NCBI RefSeq assembly: GCF_018687715.1
Contig: NC_056752.1
Location: forward strand, 52,360,653 to 52,424,652
Source: Carya illinoinensis
Taxonomy: Eukaryota; Streptophyta; Magnoliopsida; Fagales; Juglandaceae
DNA length: 64,000 nucleotides
Direction of reading: 5' to 3'
Positions 46,106-63,001 of the stretch are shown in pieces; within the stretch, counting starts at the first letter, position 1; every line of letters begins with the position of its first letter. Under the pieces are notes generated by a model that saw only the letters and a program-made list of their open reading frames with translations, was not told the origin of the DNA and ran no database searches. Position numbers and translations under genes: made by a program.

Positions 46106-49100
46106 GTTTAAAACTTTACATAGTTGAGATATATTCATTCTGAAAGTTTTCTAATGTAGAAGCTGTACGAACATCTCTCTAGTTTAAATTTGTTTAATCA
46201 CAACCACGCAACTTGTAACTCAATTCAGGCAGATCTTTTCGCCCTGCACTTGTTACTACCATTGTACCGTGTCATTTAATTGTTAGATGACTATATAGAC
46301 TACAACTTTGTCCAAATTGACTGTTAAATTTGCATTTGCTTGCCACTGAAATATATATATCTATATACATGTATATAGTTGATGAAATTTGTGAAAAGAG
46401 AATGATTGGCCGCCAACAAATTTTCCTTTTATGTGTAAGTTACACATAAACCTGGCAAATCTTGAATCCATAATCTCACCATTCATTTTGTTCTTACGAG
46501 GAATGAAATACTGTTTGTGTTCGAGCTTCGTGGCACCTCAAATTACTAGCACTGCAACCCAACACTACCCACCATTCACTGGAGTAGGTCTTCTTTGTAA
46601 CACCCACAATCTATAACTCACCATGGTGAGGGTGGGACTGATAAGTTGTTTGTTTGCTTTATACCGGATGGCATAGGTTATCTTTGGTAACTAAACCTGT
46701 CATTGTTATTCTTGTTTCTGTTGTTATTGCCAGAGAAAAAGATGCTGTTGCAAAATAATTGTGTGAATTTATTGGCCACGCTTCATAGACACCAATTCAT
46801 GTGTCTACAACATTTCTGCAGTTACATCTAGAATTTATTGGCCACGCTTTATAATTTGATTTTGATGTGTGCTCTTCTGAATTTGCTGACATTGTGCTTA
46901 AGTTCCATTAATTTGGTCTATTGTATTTAACTCGGTACTTATAACAGTTTTTATTTATTTATTTATTTTTATCTATTGTCTTTTTTTACCATCTCTCCCA
47001 TTTATTTTCTTTGCTTTGGGCCTCAATTTTCATTCCCTCATTGAAAGTAGGATATTAGTTAGTTGGATTAGATTATGACTGGCTGATTATTCTGTCTATA
47101 TTCATAATTTTGGCTTATTGAAATAATGGTAGGACCTTCCCATCGGCGAACAGTGACAGCAGGAAGATGCATATGACAATGATGAATTGCTAGAGAGGAA
47201 CTTTCTCATTTATGTGAATTTCATTTTTTTTTTTTTTCATAATTAATTGTGACGGCTTGTGAGTTCATTTGTGACAGAAAATTTCTTTTTTTATGAAATT
47301 TGTGACAGAAAATTTCACAAGAATCGGTATTTAATGTCCTTGATTAATCTCACTCGATAACTTTCCAATGAGAATTTATCAATGAAGATGAGATACTTGT
47401 AGCACTAAGTACTACTAAACAAGTGGTGCTTGCTATAGGTTGTATGTTCATTTGATTACAATTTTTTTTACTATTCATAGCCTGTAAAATTCCTCTAATG
47501 TTTTGTGGGTAGTTGTCTTCTATGTCTGGGCAATGTTTGCTATTTCCCCTTGTTCAATGTATGTAATGTCATATAATCAATCTACTTTATTATTTGTTGA
47601 AGACATTGAGTTGACTTATGGTTATAATGTGTCCAGTTATGATATCACCTTAGATTTTTCCGAGGCTATTTTTGGTGTGGAAAAAGAATTTGAGCTTTCC
47701 CATCTGGAAACATGTGAAGTTTGTGCGGGTACTGGAGCAAAGATAGGCTCTAAAATGAGGATATGCTCAACTTGTGGTGGGAGGGGTCAAGTGATGAGAA
47801 CTGAGCAAACACCTTTTGGCACGTTTTCACAGGTATTTATCACTGTTCTTTCCAATTCCTGTTTTTTTTTTATTGCTTCCTAATTTTCATCCATTACTTC
47901 AACGAGTGTGTGTGTGTGTGTATATTAGGAGGAAGTTTCCTTGGAGACGATTTTCCTATTTAACACTTCTTTGTGTGGCTACTGCTTTGAGCAAGTGTGT
48001 GTGTGTGTGTATAAGACTCACCTTTTCTTTTACACTCAACCTACTTATCTTTGTATTAATAATAGGTTTCTGTATGTCCCTATTGTGCTGGGAATGGTGA
48101 AGTTATATCTGAATACTGTCGGAAATGTTCTGGTGAAGGACGTATACGTGTTAAGAAAAATATAAAAGTTAAAGTTCCTCCGGGAGTTAGCGCAGGCAGT
48201 ATTCTTAGAGTTGCTGGAGAGGGAGACTCTGGACCAAGAGGGTATGTAGTTGAATCTTAATAGTTGGTATCTGTAACCTTTATTTGAAAAGTTCTTTGGT
48301 AAATCATTGAAAACAATACACAAGTTTTTACCTTATTACATTTGCAAGAGTGATATTTTCCATTTATGATATAAATGAATTTTATATGACATGAAAACGT
48401 TTGCCATCAGCCATCAAAGTGGCCTCCTTTTCTTGCTTGTATTTAAGGTTTTATGCTGGTTTTAAAAAAAATAAAAAAAATCTTTTCTCTTTTTAATGAT
48501 ATGTGAAGAACCCTGGCACCTTCAAGTTGCAGCTTTTTCTTATCTTACTCTCTTTTCCTCTAGAAGAAATATGTGATGCGTGAATATATATACACATCCT
48601 TATAGAAATATATAGCGGTTAAATTTGAGATGTAATAATTTTTAATTTTTTTTTTTTTAGCTATGCATATGATTTTACAGAAACCTTTTTAGCATACAGG
48701 GTACATACACAGTAATTGATCTATTGTTTTGCAGGGGCCCTCCTGGAGATCTTTTTGTCTATCTTGACGTTGAAGAGATACCAGGAATTCAAAGAGATGG
48801 CATAAATCTCTCCTCGACCGTATCAATCAGTTATCTAGATGCCATATTGGGGGCTTTTATTCAGGTGGATTTTTGGATTAAATCCTAGGGACAGATTTTT
48901 TTGTTTATTAACAAGCATCAGAAAAGGAGAAAAAAAGAAAGAAAAAGGACTGATTACCCAGAACCAGTGGGGATTTCTGCATATTTTGCAAATCTGAGAC
49001 TGCTGCTTGCAATTTTTTTTCTTGATGAGTTTGTAGATAGTGATTGTTACTTATCCAAAAAGATAATGATATTGCAACCTCTATTGGACAGCCTTTTCCA

Positions 49101-52091
49101 GTGAGCTGAATCAAGGTTCAATCTGGAATGTTTTTGTAACTCTCTTGGTTGTTGTTGACCAATTCACGATGACATAAAAATGCCTCCTGTCACTGCTGAA
49201 CCTCTCTAGTGGTTAAGATGGCAGCTGACTTAGTGTTTGTGATTAAAGTGTAGTAATTTCGTGTCCAACCGGATTGGCAGAAGACTTGCTAATAGCCGTA
49301 TTAACCACCAATGACACTCTAATCTGATTTAACTTTATATTTCCCAACCAGCTTCTTGTAAGGATCTTCTGACTGCTATTCAGTCCGCAGGTTTAGCTCA
49401 ACTGAATTCGGTATGGGTATATATGGATAATAGGCGGGAATCTGGAACGTGAGGCGAACATTACAAGCTGAACATTGTTTTATGATGTGTTGCACAATTT
49501 TAATGTAACTTATGGTGGGCGTATAGAGTGCAGCCATTTTGCATCAATACCTTTGAGTCCACTGCTATTCCACAATCATCTGTGGTTCTTTTTTTGTTAT
49601 TGCATTCTGAAATTTATTGACCTTGGGGGGTCTTTTTTTTTAATCCTCTCATTTTCTTCTTGTTATATTGTATTCAATCTATTAAGTGAATTTCTAACAT
49701 CTAAACAGGTAGAGACGGTTGAAGGCAGAACTGAACTACAAATTCCACCTGGCACTCAACCTGGGGACGTGCTTGTTCTGTCAAAAAAGGGCGCACCAAA
49801 ACTGAACAAACCATCAATACGTGGGGACCACTTATTTACAGTTAAAGTTACTATACCAAAACGTATCAGGTACAGAGTTATTTTGTTCATTTATTCTGGT
49901 TGTCATGGCTCTATATAGCCAATATTATCTCCCTTCTGTGGTTTCTGCATGCTTCCTACGGTATGCTTTCAGTTCCTATCTTTATGCATTATTCTAATCC
50001 AACTCAGCTAATTCTTAGTCCAAACAAGGTTGGGGTTGGCTCTGTGGACCTATTTTCATATAATTGGGGGTTATAAAGATTTTAATTAGGTTATGGCTGG
50101 ATACTTTGTTAGTGGCTTTTTCTTTGGGGTTTTGGTTTTGTCTTCACTCATATGTTTGTGGGTTTAAAATGGGTGCATGTAAAAGGATTAAGCTCTTCAG
50201 GGAGAAAGGAAATTCTGCATTTGGTATGAATTTGATGTTTTCTTTCAATTTCTTGATTAGGGCTTCAATATTAAGCCCTGTAGCTTGTGAATTCAAGTCA
50301 ACCTCAGTGGCAATTTTAGCATGTCGTTTTAACATTTGATCCTGTATCTTTTGGGTCCTCAAGATTGTGGTTGTTGGAACCCTTATGGTTATGTTAGCTT
50401 GCCACCAGTGTATCTCCACCCAAATTGAAAACATGTTTAGTGCTTCATCAACATGCTCCTCGTGCCAAGAGTAATTGAGATAAAGCACTAAACATGTTGA
50501 TGAAGCACTAAACGTCAACTATGTTGATGAAGCACTAAACGTCAACTATGGTTATGTTAACATCTGAGTAACAAACTTCCAGTTTCTCCTTATCGATCTT
50601 GACTTTCAATAAAAATTTAATTCCACTTTTCTGCCTATACTTGCAGTGCGAAGGAGCGTGAATTACTTGAAGAGCTTGCTTTTCTGAATAGCACCACCAG
50701 CAGCCGTTCACGAAGTCGTCTGAAAACTCAGCCAGCTCGTAAGTAATTGCATGTGTATATTAGTGAATGTATTTTTCTCTTTTGTCCCTCTTTGTTTCTT
50801 TTAATTACTGGGTATCCGTGTTTAACATCAATATCTGATTTTGCTTCCGCAGGTAAAAGCACAGTTAATCAAGGGGGAAATGTTGCAGAAAAAAGTGAAG
50901 AGTCAACAGACCAAGATGACCCGTGGAAAAAGTTAAAAGAGTTTGCTGGGTAAATTGTTCACTCTCTGTCTCAAAATTTGAGTCAATTATTCTCTATGAT
51001 CCTAAACTGGGGGTGATCTTCTTCAACTCTAATTTAAATAATTCCTTGTGCTGTTCTGTTTTAATACTTGAGACCGTCTCACCTATGATTATGAGATCTT
51101 GGAAGGATTTTCACGTTGTCCTCCTAATTGTGTAAAATGCATTTTAAGTAAAAGGTTGGGGTCTTAAGCTCTATATCCGCGATGGGTATGGTAGTGGTTC
51201 AAAATCCGTTAAACATGGGGCTGGTTTGAAAGATTATATCTGTGTTAATGGGAATCAGATAATGCAAATTCTACTGTCTTTCCAAATGCTTTACCATGTA
51301 AACTATGTGCATTCAGGTTGTTTGTCTCGTCATGATCCAAATATTCTATCTCTTGGAATCTTAGATGACCTCCATCAATCATCGTTTTCTTCATTGACCC
51401 TGACCTGATTGGTGTTGTGTTACCAAGTTACTGGATTGCAAAAACTTGGGGAATTCAATCCTTGCAATCACCTTCTGATAATTTTTCTTGAGCAGATATC
51501 ATTGGACACCACCACTATGGTTTTCTATACTCAACAAAGTCATGAACGTAGTCAGTTGTTGTGAGTATTGCGCTTGTTTCAGTGATGATAATTAGCACAA
51601 TTAGCCAAACAGACTGCTTAAATTGTAGTGGCATGCTATGACGCTGCTAACTTTTAAGGCTGTTTTGAGAACAGCAATGTCATCTACTCAATCATATGAT
51701 GAAAGTGTTAATGCAGAATTTACTCTGGTTGATTTCCATACATCTTAGTCGAGAATGGGTGACCCTCTCAGACCATAAAACTTTTGCTCTAGATTAAACA
51801 GACCAATATGCTTGAGAGGTTGTATCTTGCAGACAGTCACTGCATGCCTATTTCTTGGTGCCAGTCCCCACTGGCCACTGGAGAAAATAAATTATGTACC
51901 CTAGGCAATGCACTTTTGTGTCTTTCTTGTGCTTTTTTTTTTTCTCTAAAGGTTTCTGTTCTTGTAAAGAATGCTTATCCATTATTTTTTTGTCTTCATT
52001 GTTTTAGTTGTATGGCATTGATTGAAAAGTTATAAAACCATGCAGGTCTGTTGCAAATGGAGCTCTAAAATGGCTGAAAGACAATCTTTAG
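41899..52091 (+). CDS. DJA6: Chloroplast type-I DnaJ (DJA5/DJA6 group)
   Basis: This is an Hsp40 co-chaperone of plastid Hsp70; the DJA5/DJA6 pair is linked to plastid Fe-S cluster assembly. Exons: 41899-42198, 43358-43426, 44459-44551, 45595-45716, 47637-47832, 48066-48241, 48735-48864, 49709-49869, 50647-50738, 50853-50949, 52046-52091; 493 aa, all in phase. The serine-rich N-terminus (about 1-70) is a transit peptide. The J domain (about 74-142) has [13 protein letters not shown] and the HPD motif (102-104). A short GF segment ([18 protein letters not shown]) follows. Four CxxCxGxG-type zinc motifs occur in order ([32 protein letters not shown]). The C-terminal substrate-binding domain has [17 protein letters not shown] and [18 protein letters not shown]. 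Introns are long and repeat-laden. DJA5 versus DJA6 cannot be decided here. Confidence 0.93.
44205..44275 (+). mobile_element. Short non-LTR 3' tail in a DnaJ intron
   Basis: CTGTGCACTTGGGCTATGCC, then AATAAAGCTTGC and an A-rich end, are the complement of the tails at 56740 and 2326. A plus-orientation relic of the same family. Confidence 0.45.
44985..45215 (-). mobile_element. Non-LTR 3' tail in a DnaJ intron
   Basis: A T-run, TATAAGTAAAAGATTGTATT, and further on CCTCCAATGAGCGCTCC match the order of the copies at 2326 and 56740. Minus orientation, 5' truncated. Confidence 0.5.
46056..46103 (+). repeat. T14-G34 homopolymer tract
   Basis: Fourteen T are followed directly by 34 G within the DnaJ intron at 45717-47636. 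This is extreme for a plant genome. It could be a true G-quadruplex-forming tract or an assembly or sequencing artefact. Confidence 0.9.
50435..50547. repeat. 21-bp inverted repeat plus 27-bp tandem repeat in a DnaJ intron
   Basis: The arm at 50435-50455 (GTTTAGTGCTTCATC..) is the perfect complement of 50493-50513. The right arm overlaps a head-to-tail repeat of period 27 (50494-50520 and 50521-50547). The RNA could form a stem with a loop of about 37 nt. Confidence 0.8.
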
Positions 52092-52973
52092 ACTTGATAC
52101 ATTTATTAAGAGTGATGAAAACTCACTGACACTTACCCTGTGCACCAACCAAGTTAGCTCTGGATTTGTCTACTTCCAAAAAATTCGAAGTCATTTGCCT
52201 CATAGATTACAAAAGCTTCTCAGCATTGTACTATATAGATGGAAGTGCAGTCTAGTGGATATTCTTTATTTATTTTACTTGTAAATTTTTGTTACTTGGA
52301 AAACTAATAGGAATTTTACCTCTGGCGTATATTCCAATTGTATTCGTAGAGCTAGCAAGTGTTGTAAAACTGGGAATCGTAGTTAAGATTTTACATATAT
52401 CTTGAAAGTTCATATTCACTCTAAGCGATAACCTCTCGCACCAGTTTGCATAAACTTCAGAAACTTCCACGCAAGAAAGTATCTTGCTCAAATCGAAGCT
52501 CGAGGCCTGTAATCAATCTCCTTGTTGACTGACTTAGCTTGTAAAGGGGAGTTTCAGGGGCCTTCCTCGCTACTCACACATAACGAAACAAAATTTACAG
52601 ACTACAATGACACATCCAGAAAACAAACATCACTTGCAAAGTTGGCAACCATATGAAATCACCTAACTAGTTCCCATATAACAAATCATAACGATCCTTT
52701 ACACAATAGAATCCCAGTCGATGAGCAGAACATTGATTGCCCATCTATCACGCTTAGTTTCTCCAAGCTCACAAATTCTTACAACGTTTTCTGAAGTTCA
52801 GAAATGATCAGCTAGAACACTCTCGGGAAGGATTCTCAAGACGACAGACATCGAGACAATCATCCTCGCAACTTTCACCACCAAACTCGATTGCAGAAGG
52901 ACATTCTTTTCCTTAGCAAAATGGGTCATGGCATCCATTCTTACCAGGAAGAGCATGTTACACGACTGGGTTC
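52092..52973. other. Convergent 3' flanks
   Basis: DnaJ 3' UTR running into the 3' UTR of the minus-strand gene. Mixed composition. No gene, RNA or repeat was recognised. Confidence 0.4.
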
Positions 52974-53766
52974 CTAGCTTCGTCTCTCGGCACGACTCTG
53001 CTTGATCAAAAGGAAAACAGCAACAATGACAGGAGCTGATATCATAATCAGAGCTTGTACAATGTTCGGTCTGGTGGTATCTGGAAAAACTGCGCTTCCA
53101 TACTTGAGTACAGCAGCACCTACAACTGACCCAGCTACCAATTTCCACAAATATTCCAAATCTTCCTGTTTACACCAAAGAAATAAATATTAACCAAGTA
53201 AAACATCATAAAATCCAAGGTACATTATTTGGTCCCTAAATTAACTATGTAAGCCCTCGTGTATGTGGCTGTGTTTTCTGTTATAGTTTTCAGTTTGCCT
53301 GACTGGATTTTCCTCCATTTTACAGAAAAATATCGCAAACCCAAAACAAGGGGTATGCAATTATGCAAGATTCATTCCTAAAATTCAATGTCAGACTAGT
53401 AAAAGTCCGGAATCTGCATCACAAAAATCTACACAAAGGATGACGAAAAACAAATGAAAATTTTGCTCACAAAAATAAAGTTGACAAATCGAAAAAAGAG
53501 GGGGACAAACAAGTAACCTGAGAGGTAAAAGCACCGGTTTTGTTATTCTTGCTTGAATCCTCCTGCTCTTCTTCTTCCCCTCTTTGCGGGTCGAGAGCTC
53601 GGATGGGAAAAGACCTTTGGGCACTTCTCCTTGGGAAGTTTACGTTGTTCTGAATGTAGAACTTGATGGTACCCATTGCTCTCTTTGTAGCAGGCTTCGA
53701 ATGGCCGTATTGGGAAGCTGAGTAGCAGAGCTTGGGAGCTCCGCTCGCTGTGGCAGACGCTGCCAT
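52974..53766 (-). CDS. Small predicted chloroplast membrane protein
   Basis: Two exons, 53766-53518 and 53165-52974; 146 aa, in phase (GT donor after TSQ, AG acceptor before EDLEYLWK). Residues 1 to about 57 are rich in Ala, Ser, Lys and Arg and poor in acids (MAASATASGAPKLCYSAS; RRSAQRSF), as in a plastid transit peptide. An acidic patch (GEEEEQEDSS) follows. Two hydrophobic helices, LVAGSVVGAAVLKYGSAVF (about 92-110) and IVQALIMISAPVIVAVFLLI (about 118-137), precede the basic end KQSRAERRS. Plant genomes have similar short proteins without assigned function. The location is a prediction. Confidence 0.75.
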
Positions 53767-54666
53767 ATCTATCTATCGATATCTGCTGCCAGCTGAAAGT
53801 GCCGTAGAACTCTCAAAATTATTTTTCTCCGACTAAAGGTCTACAATGCACTAAAATAATATCCAATTTATGTACCACTTTTGTATTATTCTTAACCTTT
53901 CGATCATGAGCAAATGGTTCTAACTGGCATCTATGAAACGTTGGCTCGAATCAATTAGATGGAATATTCTTCGCTTAAGATTTTTAGACCAAAGTATTCT
54001 CGACTTACTGAGATATTTTAAAGGTAAAATACCGATAATTATCATAATTTTTCCCATTTACTTTAAAAATTATTCAAAAAATTTGAATAACGGTACATAT
54101 TTTTTTCAACCCGTTATACACGTGAAATGAAAGCACATTATCGGAAATTTAAAATTCAGATTATTTGAAAACTGAAAATTAAAAAAAAAAAACTAATATT
54201 ATATTTATATCACGTTAAGTTCAAGTAAAATAATTATATTCGTATTACTATTTAAAAAAATCCTCTCTCTTTTAAATTATGATAATAGAGTAATAAATAT
54301 TAAGTTTTTAAAAAAAATTAGCACTGGTATTCAACAACAGAATCTCCAACTAATTCACATGCCCTCCGCATAAATATTAAGCTTTTATTATAACATTAAA
54401 ATTTTTACAGAATTTATTAAGTATTTAAAAATATTTGATTAATTCATTTATTTTAAATTTCCATCTATTTTCCGTCTGGGCTAACAAAGCCCATATCATA
54501 GGATACAAAGTAATTCCGTTTCACTGCTACCATCACCAAATTCCGTTTCCGAGTCTTCATCCACTCTTTGATTCCAAAAAAGGTCCCCAACCCTAACCCT
54601 AAAATTTCCCTTTCTTCCCAACCGGAAACGAATTCTTAGTTCCTTGTCGTTTTTCCGGCAGCGAAG
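53767..54666. promoter_or_regulatory. Divergent intergenic region with telo-box motif before SRP54
   Basis: About 900 bp separates two head-to-head genes. The centre (about 54030-54440) is AT-rich and featureless. Close to SRP54, 54589-54604 reads AACCCTAACCCTAAAA, a doubled telo-box about 65 bp before the start codon. Such motifs are known in leaders and promoters of plant translation-machinery genes. Confidence 0.5.
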
Positions 54667-59230
<4,564 letters not shown>

Positions 59231-60043
59231 AAACTGATGGTGAGTTTTATCTCGCTTCCTAACGGCTGTAAGCATTGCCTTGTCGGACAAAATGGCAGAG
59301 ATGCATCTCTACGCTAGTTGATGCTACCGACCAACCTGTTCTCCCAGATACTTGTTTATTTTTAGAGGGCCACTTCCGGTTTAATCATCAGCTTCAAGCA
59401 TAGTGGAATTTTGTTTTCATATGGAGTCGTCAGCCTTGAAAGTTTCCTTTCTGTATGAATGTAATTTATGTATTTGGCCAGTCATGCAATTGAAAAGGAA
59501 CTGATTTTCCGTAAAGGAGAGAATCCGCACCCCAAGCACGCTCCCCATTTTTTTTCTCATAACGCTCACTATTCATTTGGAAAATCCTTTGCTTTATCAT
59601 CCGTCATTCCCATGGAGGGACAGCTACGTACGACGATACAATTTTTTCAGGGTTACGAATCCAGATTATCTTCCAAACACAGCAGCTCACCCTAGATTCT
59701 GCTAAAAAAAGAACCAAAGCACCAGTAGGCAGCAACGAATTGGCCTGCGATATATGTTAAAAAGCTTAGTTCCTCGAGAAATTGTGGGGTACAGGTTTAG
59801 AATGCTTTATGCCACTTTCCGTGAGAGAAGCTCCAGCTGCTTCTCTTAACAAACTAACCCATAAAAATAAATAAATAAATAAAATAATTTATTTGACAAA
59901 ACAATAAGATACAGCAATGTGATTTAGTAGGTGCAGAACACCCCATATATTTACGGAACTACAAAATTCAATGGGTCTCTATTGCTTTTAGAGTGATGAT
60001 ACCATTTGCCATACATACAAGTATATCTACAAGATCGACCGTG
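59231..60043. other. Convergent 3' flanks of SRP54 and the PX-type gene
   Basis: SRP54 3' UTR on the plus strand meets the 3' UTR of the minus-strand gene. A short (AAAT)n run lies near 59865. No other feature is supported. Confidence 0.4.
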
Positions 60044-63001
60044 TCATCGTTCTAAGAACTTGCTTAGAACAGTTTTCCTCAAAGGAACTTCCTCGTCCTC
60101 ATCATCTCTCTCACTTGTAGCATTTGCTAAAGCACAACGGAGAATTGAATTGACCTGTTTCCTTAATCTTGCATTGTCCACGAATACATCAGTCAACATC
60201 ATCCTCAACTCATCATCTGTTGTCCTTGTATTACTTCCATTTGCACGACTGGTCTCATCCACTGCTGCAACTGCATTTTCTACATCCTGTGCAAGGAGCT
60301 GTGCCTGTCCCAATTTCATGAACCACGTGTAATTAAGTCAAGGTTAAGATACACAGAAGATGATAGAAAAAACATCAAAGCAATTTTAAAATAAATTTTA
60401 GACTTCAATTTCCTTACATATCTAAAATTATAACGTCTTTGTTAGATATGAAAGATGGGGAAAAGAGAAGGTCTTTTGGTACATGAATAACTTTCTCAAT
60501 TCTGATCAGTCTATACTGCAATCCACGAGCTTTAAACCAATCCAAAACATTTTAAAACATGATGTTAGAACTGTATATAGTATTCACAATCACGGGGCTG
60601 TTCTGATTTTGTGTGATTTCTATAAATTTCACCCTTCTACTTTTCATGCCCACGGCATACAAATCCATGGGATGAGCACCATTTAGGTTTTCGCTCAAGA
60701 GGGGAGAAAAGAGAAAAAAAACAGATGATTGACAACTGCCATTACACTCTTCCAAGACAACATCATGGACAACCAAATCAAAGTATGCATAAATTGAAAG
60801 CTAGTCCTTTCCCTTTTTCGCGAGTTAGTATGAAGATAGTGCCGTCAGTACACTGACTTTTTTATTATAAAAAAGCAAAGGAAGATGTTATTAAAAGAAA
60901 AACGCAAGTGACATCAGTACACTAGCAAAAACAGTAAATCATTTGTTGTAAACCTGTAGTGCGCACTGAAGTAACCAAGCGTATATGGAACCTAGGCTGA
61001 ACCTGAAATACATCTACTGACAATTCTCTCGATTTATGTGGTTCTCAAGGTGTTACACCACACTTTCCCTGAGTTCTTCTAAATATCAACCCACTGTACT
61101 GCCTTGAAGACTTGACCCCCAAATTGGGCATCATACTACACAACCGACAGAGTGAACCACTAGATGACAGAGCAGATGGACTTTAACACTTGCCCAAACA
61201 CAATACATTTTTCTTTCCATTGTGGCTTGGTAAGTAAGATTGGTGTACTGATGAATGGTCCAAAAAAATAGGCTTCAAGCAACCAATAAAGCTTGTGACC
61301 TTTTATCTAGGCCATTCAACTTTTATACCCCAAAGGAACTGGTATTATAATTAGTTAGTGTTCAAAATTGAGATTGCCAAGGACATAGGACAACAAACCG
61401 AAGGGTACATTGATTCAAGATGTAAAGATACCTCTGCAAGTAAGAGACCAATTCTATTGTCGGATGTTGTCAACAGATCTATTGCATCAGATGGTGATGA
61501 AGTGTCCATAGTTAATTTATCTTCCTCTTCAACCAGAAAATTAACGCTGCACTCCCGAAGCCTTTCACGGAGAATTCCACACTCATGCAGCAACTTTGCA
61601 TTGGCAGTATTTGCGTTGTCTGTTCTTTGCTTTTCCCTTTGAAGACTCCTCTGGAAGATGCAAGAAACAATAGCATGAAATAGATGGGCACTGCAAATGA
61701 TCTAAAACAGCATGGAAAATCTAAATACAAACCAAGTAAGATAAGTTATCATAAAGAAATATAGCACCTTTTAATAGGAGTTTAGTTAAAATAACGGGCA
61801 CAATGAGAGCCGTACACTAGAACATCCATTATACTTGGTTGTCTGGTCTTTATTCAGTGTTTTTGGTGTGACTGGCACAAATGAGAAGTAATGATGTTGC
61901 TTTATAGCTAATTATTATTTATTAATAGTATAGTAAAATAGTGGATGGCTTAATGACAGCAAAACTTTTGCTTTGAAATTATGTAGTATAAAAAATTGTG
62001 AGGGTGTGTGCAAGCTCACATATGCTTAGCCCATTCGACTGGTTGTCTTCTATTCTCAGAAACTAGAATTTCTCCATGACTAACGGTTTGAGACATATAA
62101 AGCTTCCAAGACCAAATCAATTGATATGTACTGATGCTCTAGATAGATAAGTTTGACACTTCAAACAATATTTAAATATTTATTTTTTCGTTCACCTCTA
62201 CCAAAAGCCACTTCAGATACAACCAACAGTCGTTAAAACCACTTACATATATTGTTTCATGGAAATATGGCCATAAATTTGAGACCATAACTCTGGCCCT
62301 ACAATTTTTTTTTTTTTTTGCACGCAGCAAACTATTCTTCCTTTCATTGGCTATATATATAAAAACTAGCAAACCCCTAAGAAATGCAGTAAAATCTATC
62401 TATAAAGAAAGAACCAGAGAAACATTAAAAGGAATAATTTTCTAAGGTGCACAGAAAACAAGAAACTTCATTAAAAACTAAGAACATAAAAGAAAATGGG
62501 CACCTCTACTTCTAGTTTTTCTTTCATTAATCGGCTGAGCTCCTGCTTCAATTCTAACTGAGAACTTCGAAGGGACTTGACCTCTTTAACGAGCAGCTTT
62601 ACATCTGCCTTTGATTTCACCTCAAATTCTTCCTGATGTTTCTTCAAGTTTTCAAGCTGTTCTCTACCTACATCTAACTCCTGCAGCAGCATTTTGTTCT
62701 CCTGAATGATTGCTATTTTTGTTGACTCTGCACGCTTTCTTTCATCCTGGAATATTATCGCACATCATTCATCAAAGCTTCAAAAATCGAAAAACAAGGA
62801 GATCCCAATGAATAATGATGGTAGGAAAGACCAAACCTGTTCAGACTTCAATTTTAGTTCCAACTCCAAGCACTTCCCACGGAGCTCCTCCATATCCCAC
62901 TGCATTTGTGTAAATCTTTCCCTTTCAGTCAAAACAGCTTGCTCCATGTTGTCTTTACAATTCTGTCTAGTAGTTTCAAGTTCCCCTTCCAAATCTTTGA
63001 C
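60044..63001 (-). CDS. PX-domain/coiled-coil protein of EREX/EREL type, C-terminal part
   Basis: Four exons are visible: 63001-62837, 62746-62504, 61650-61432, 60304-60044, coding for the last 295 residues; the remaining 5' exons lie in or beyond 63002-64000. The sequence is a long coiled coil ([40 protein letters not shown]), then an acidic linker. A conserved C-terminal block follows: [40 protein letters not shown] and VNSILRCAL. That block is, from memory, characteristic of plant PX-domain proteins of the EREX/EREL group, endosomal phosphoinositide-binding effectors of Rab5 trafficking. The PX domain itself is not in the window, so the assignment rests on the C-terminus. Exon phases are all zero. 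Confidence 0.75.
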
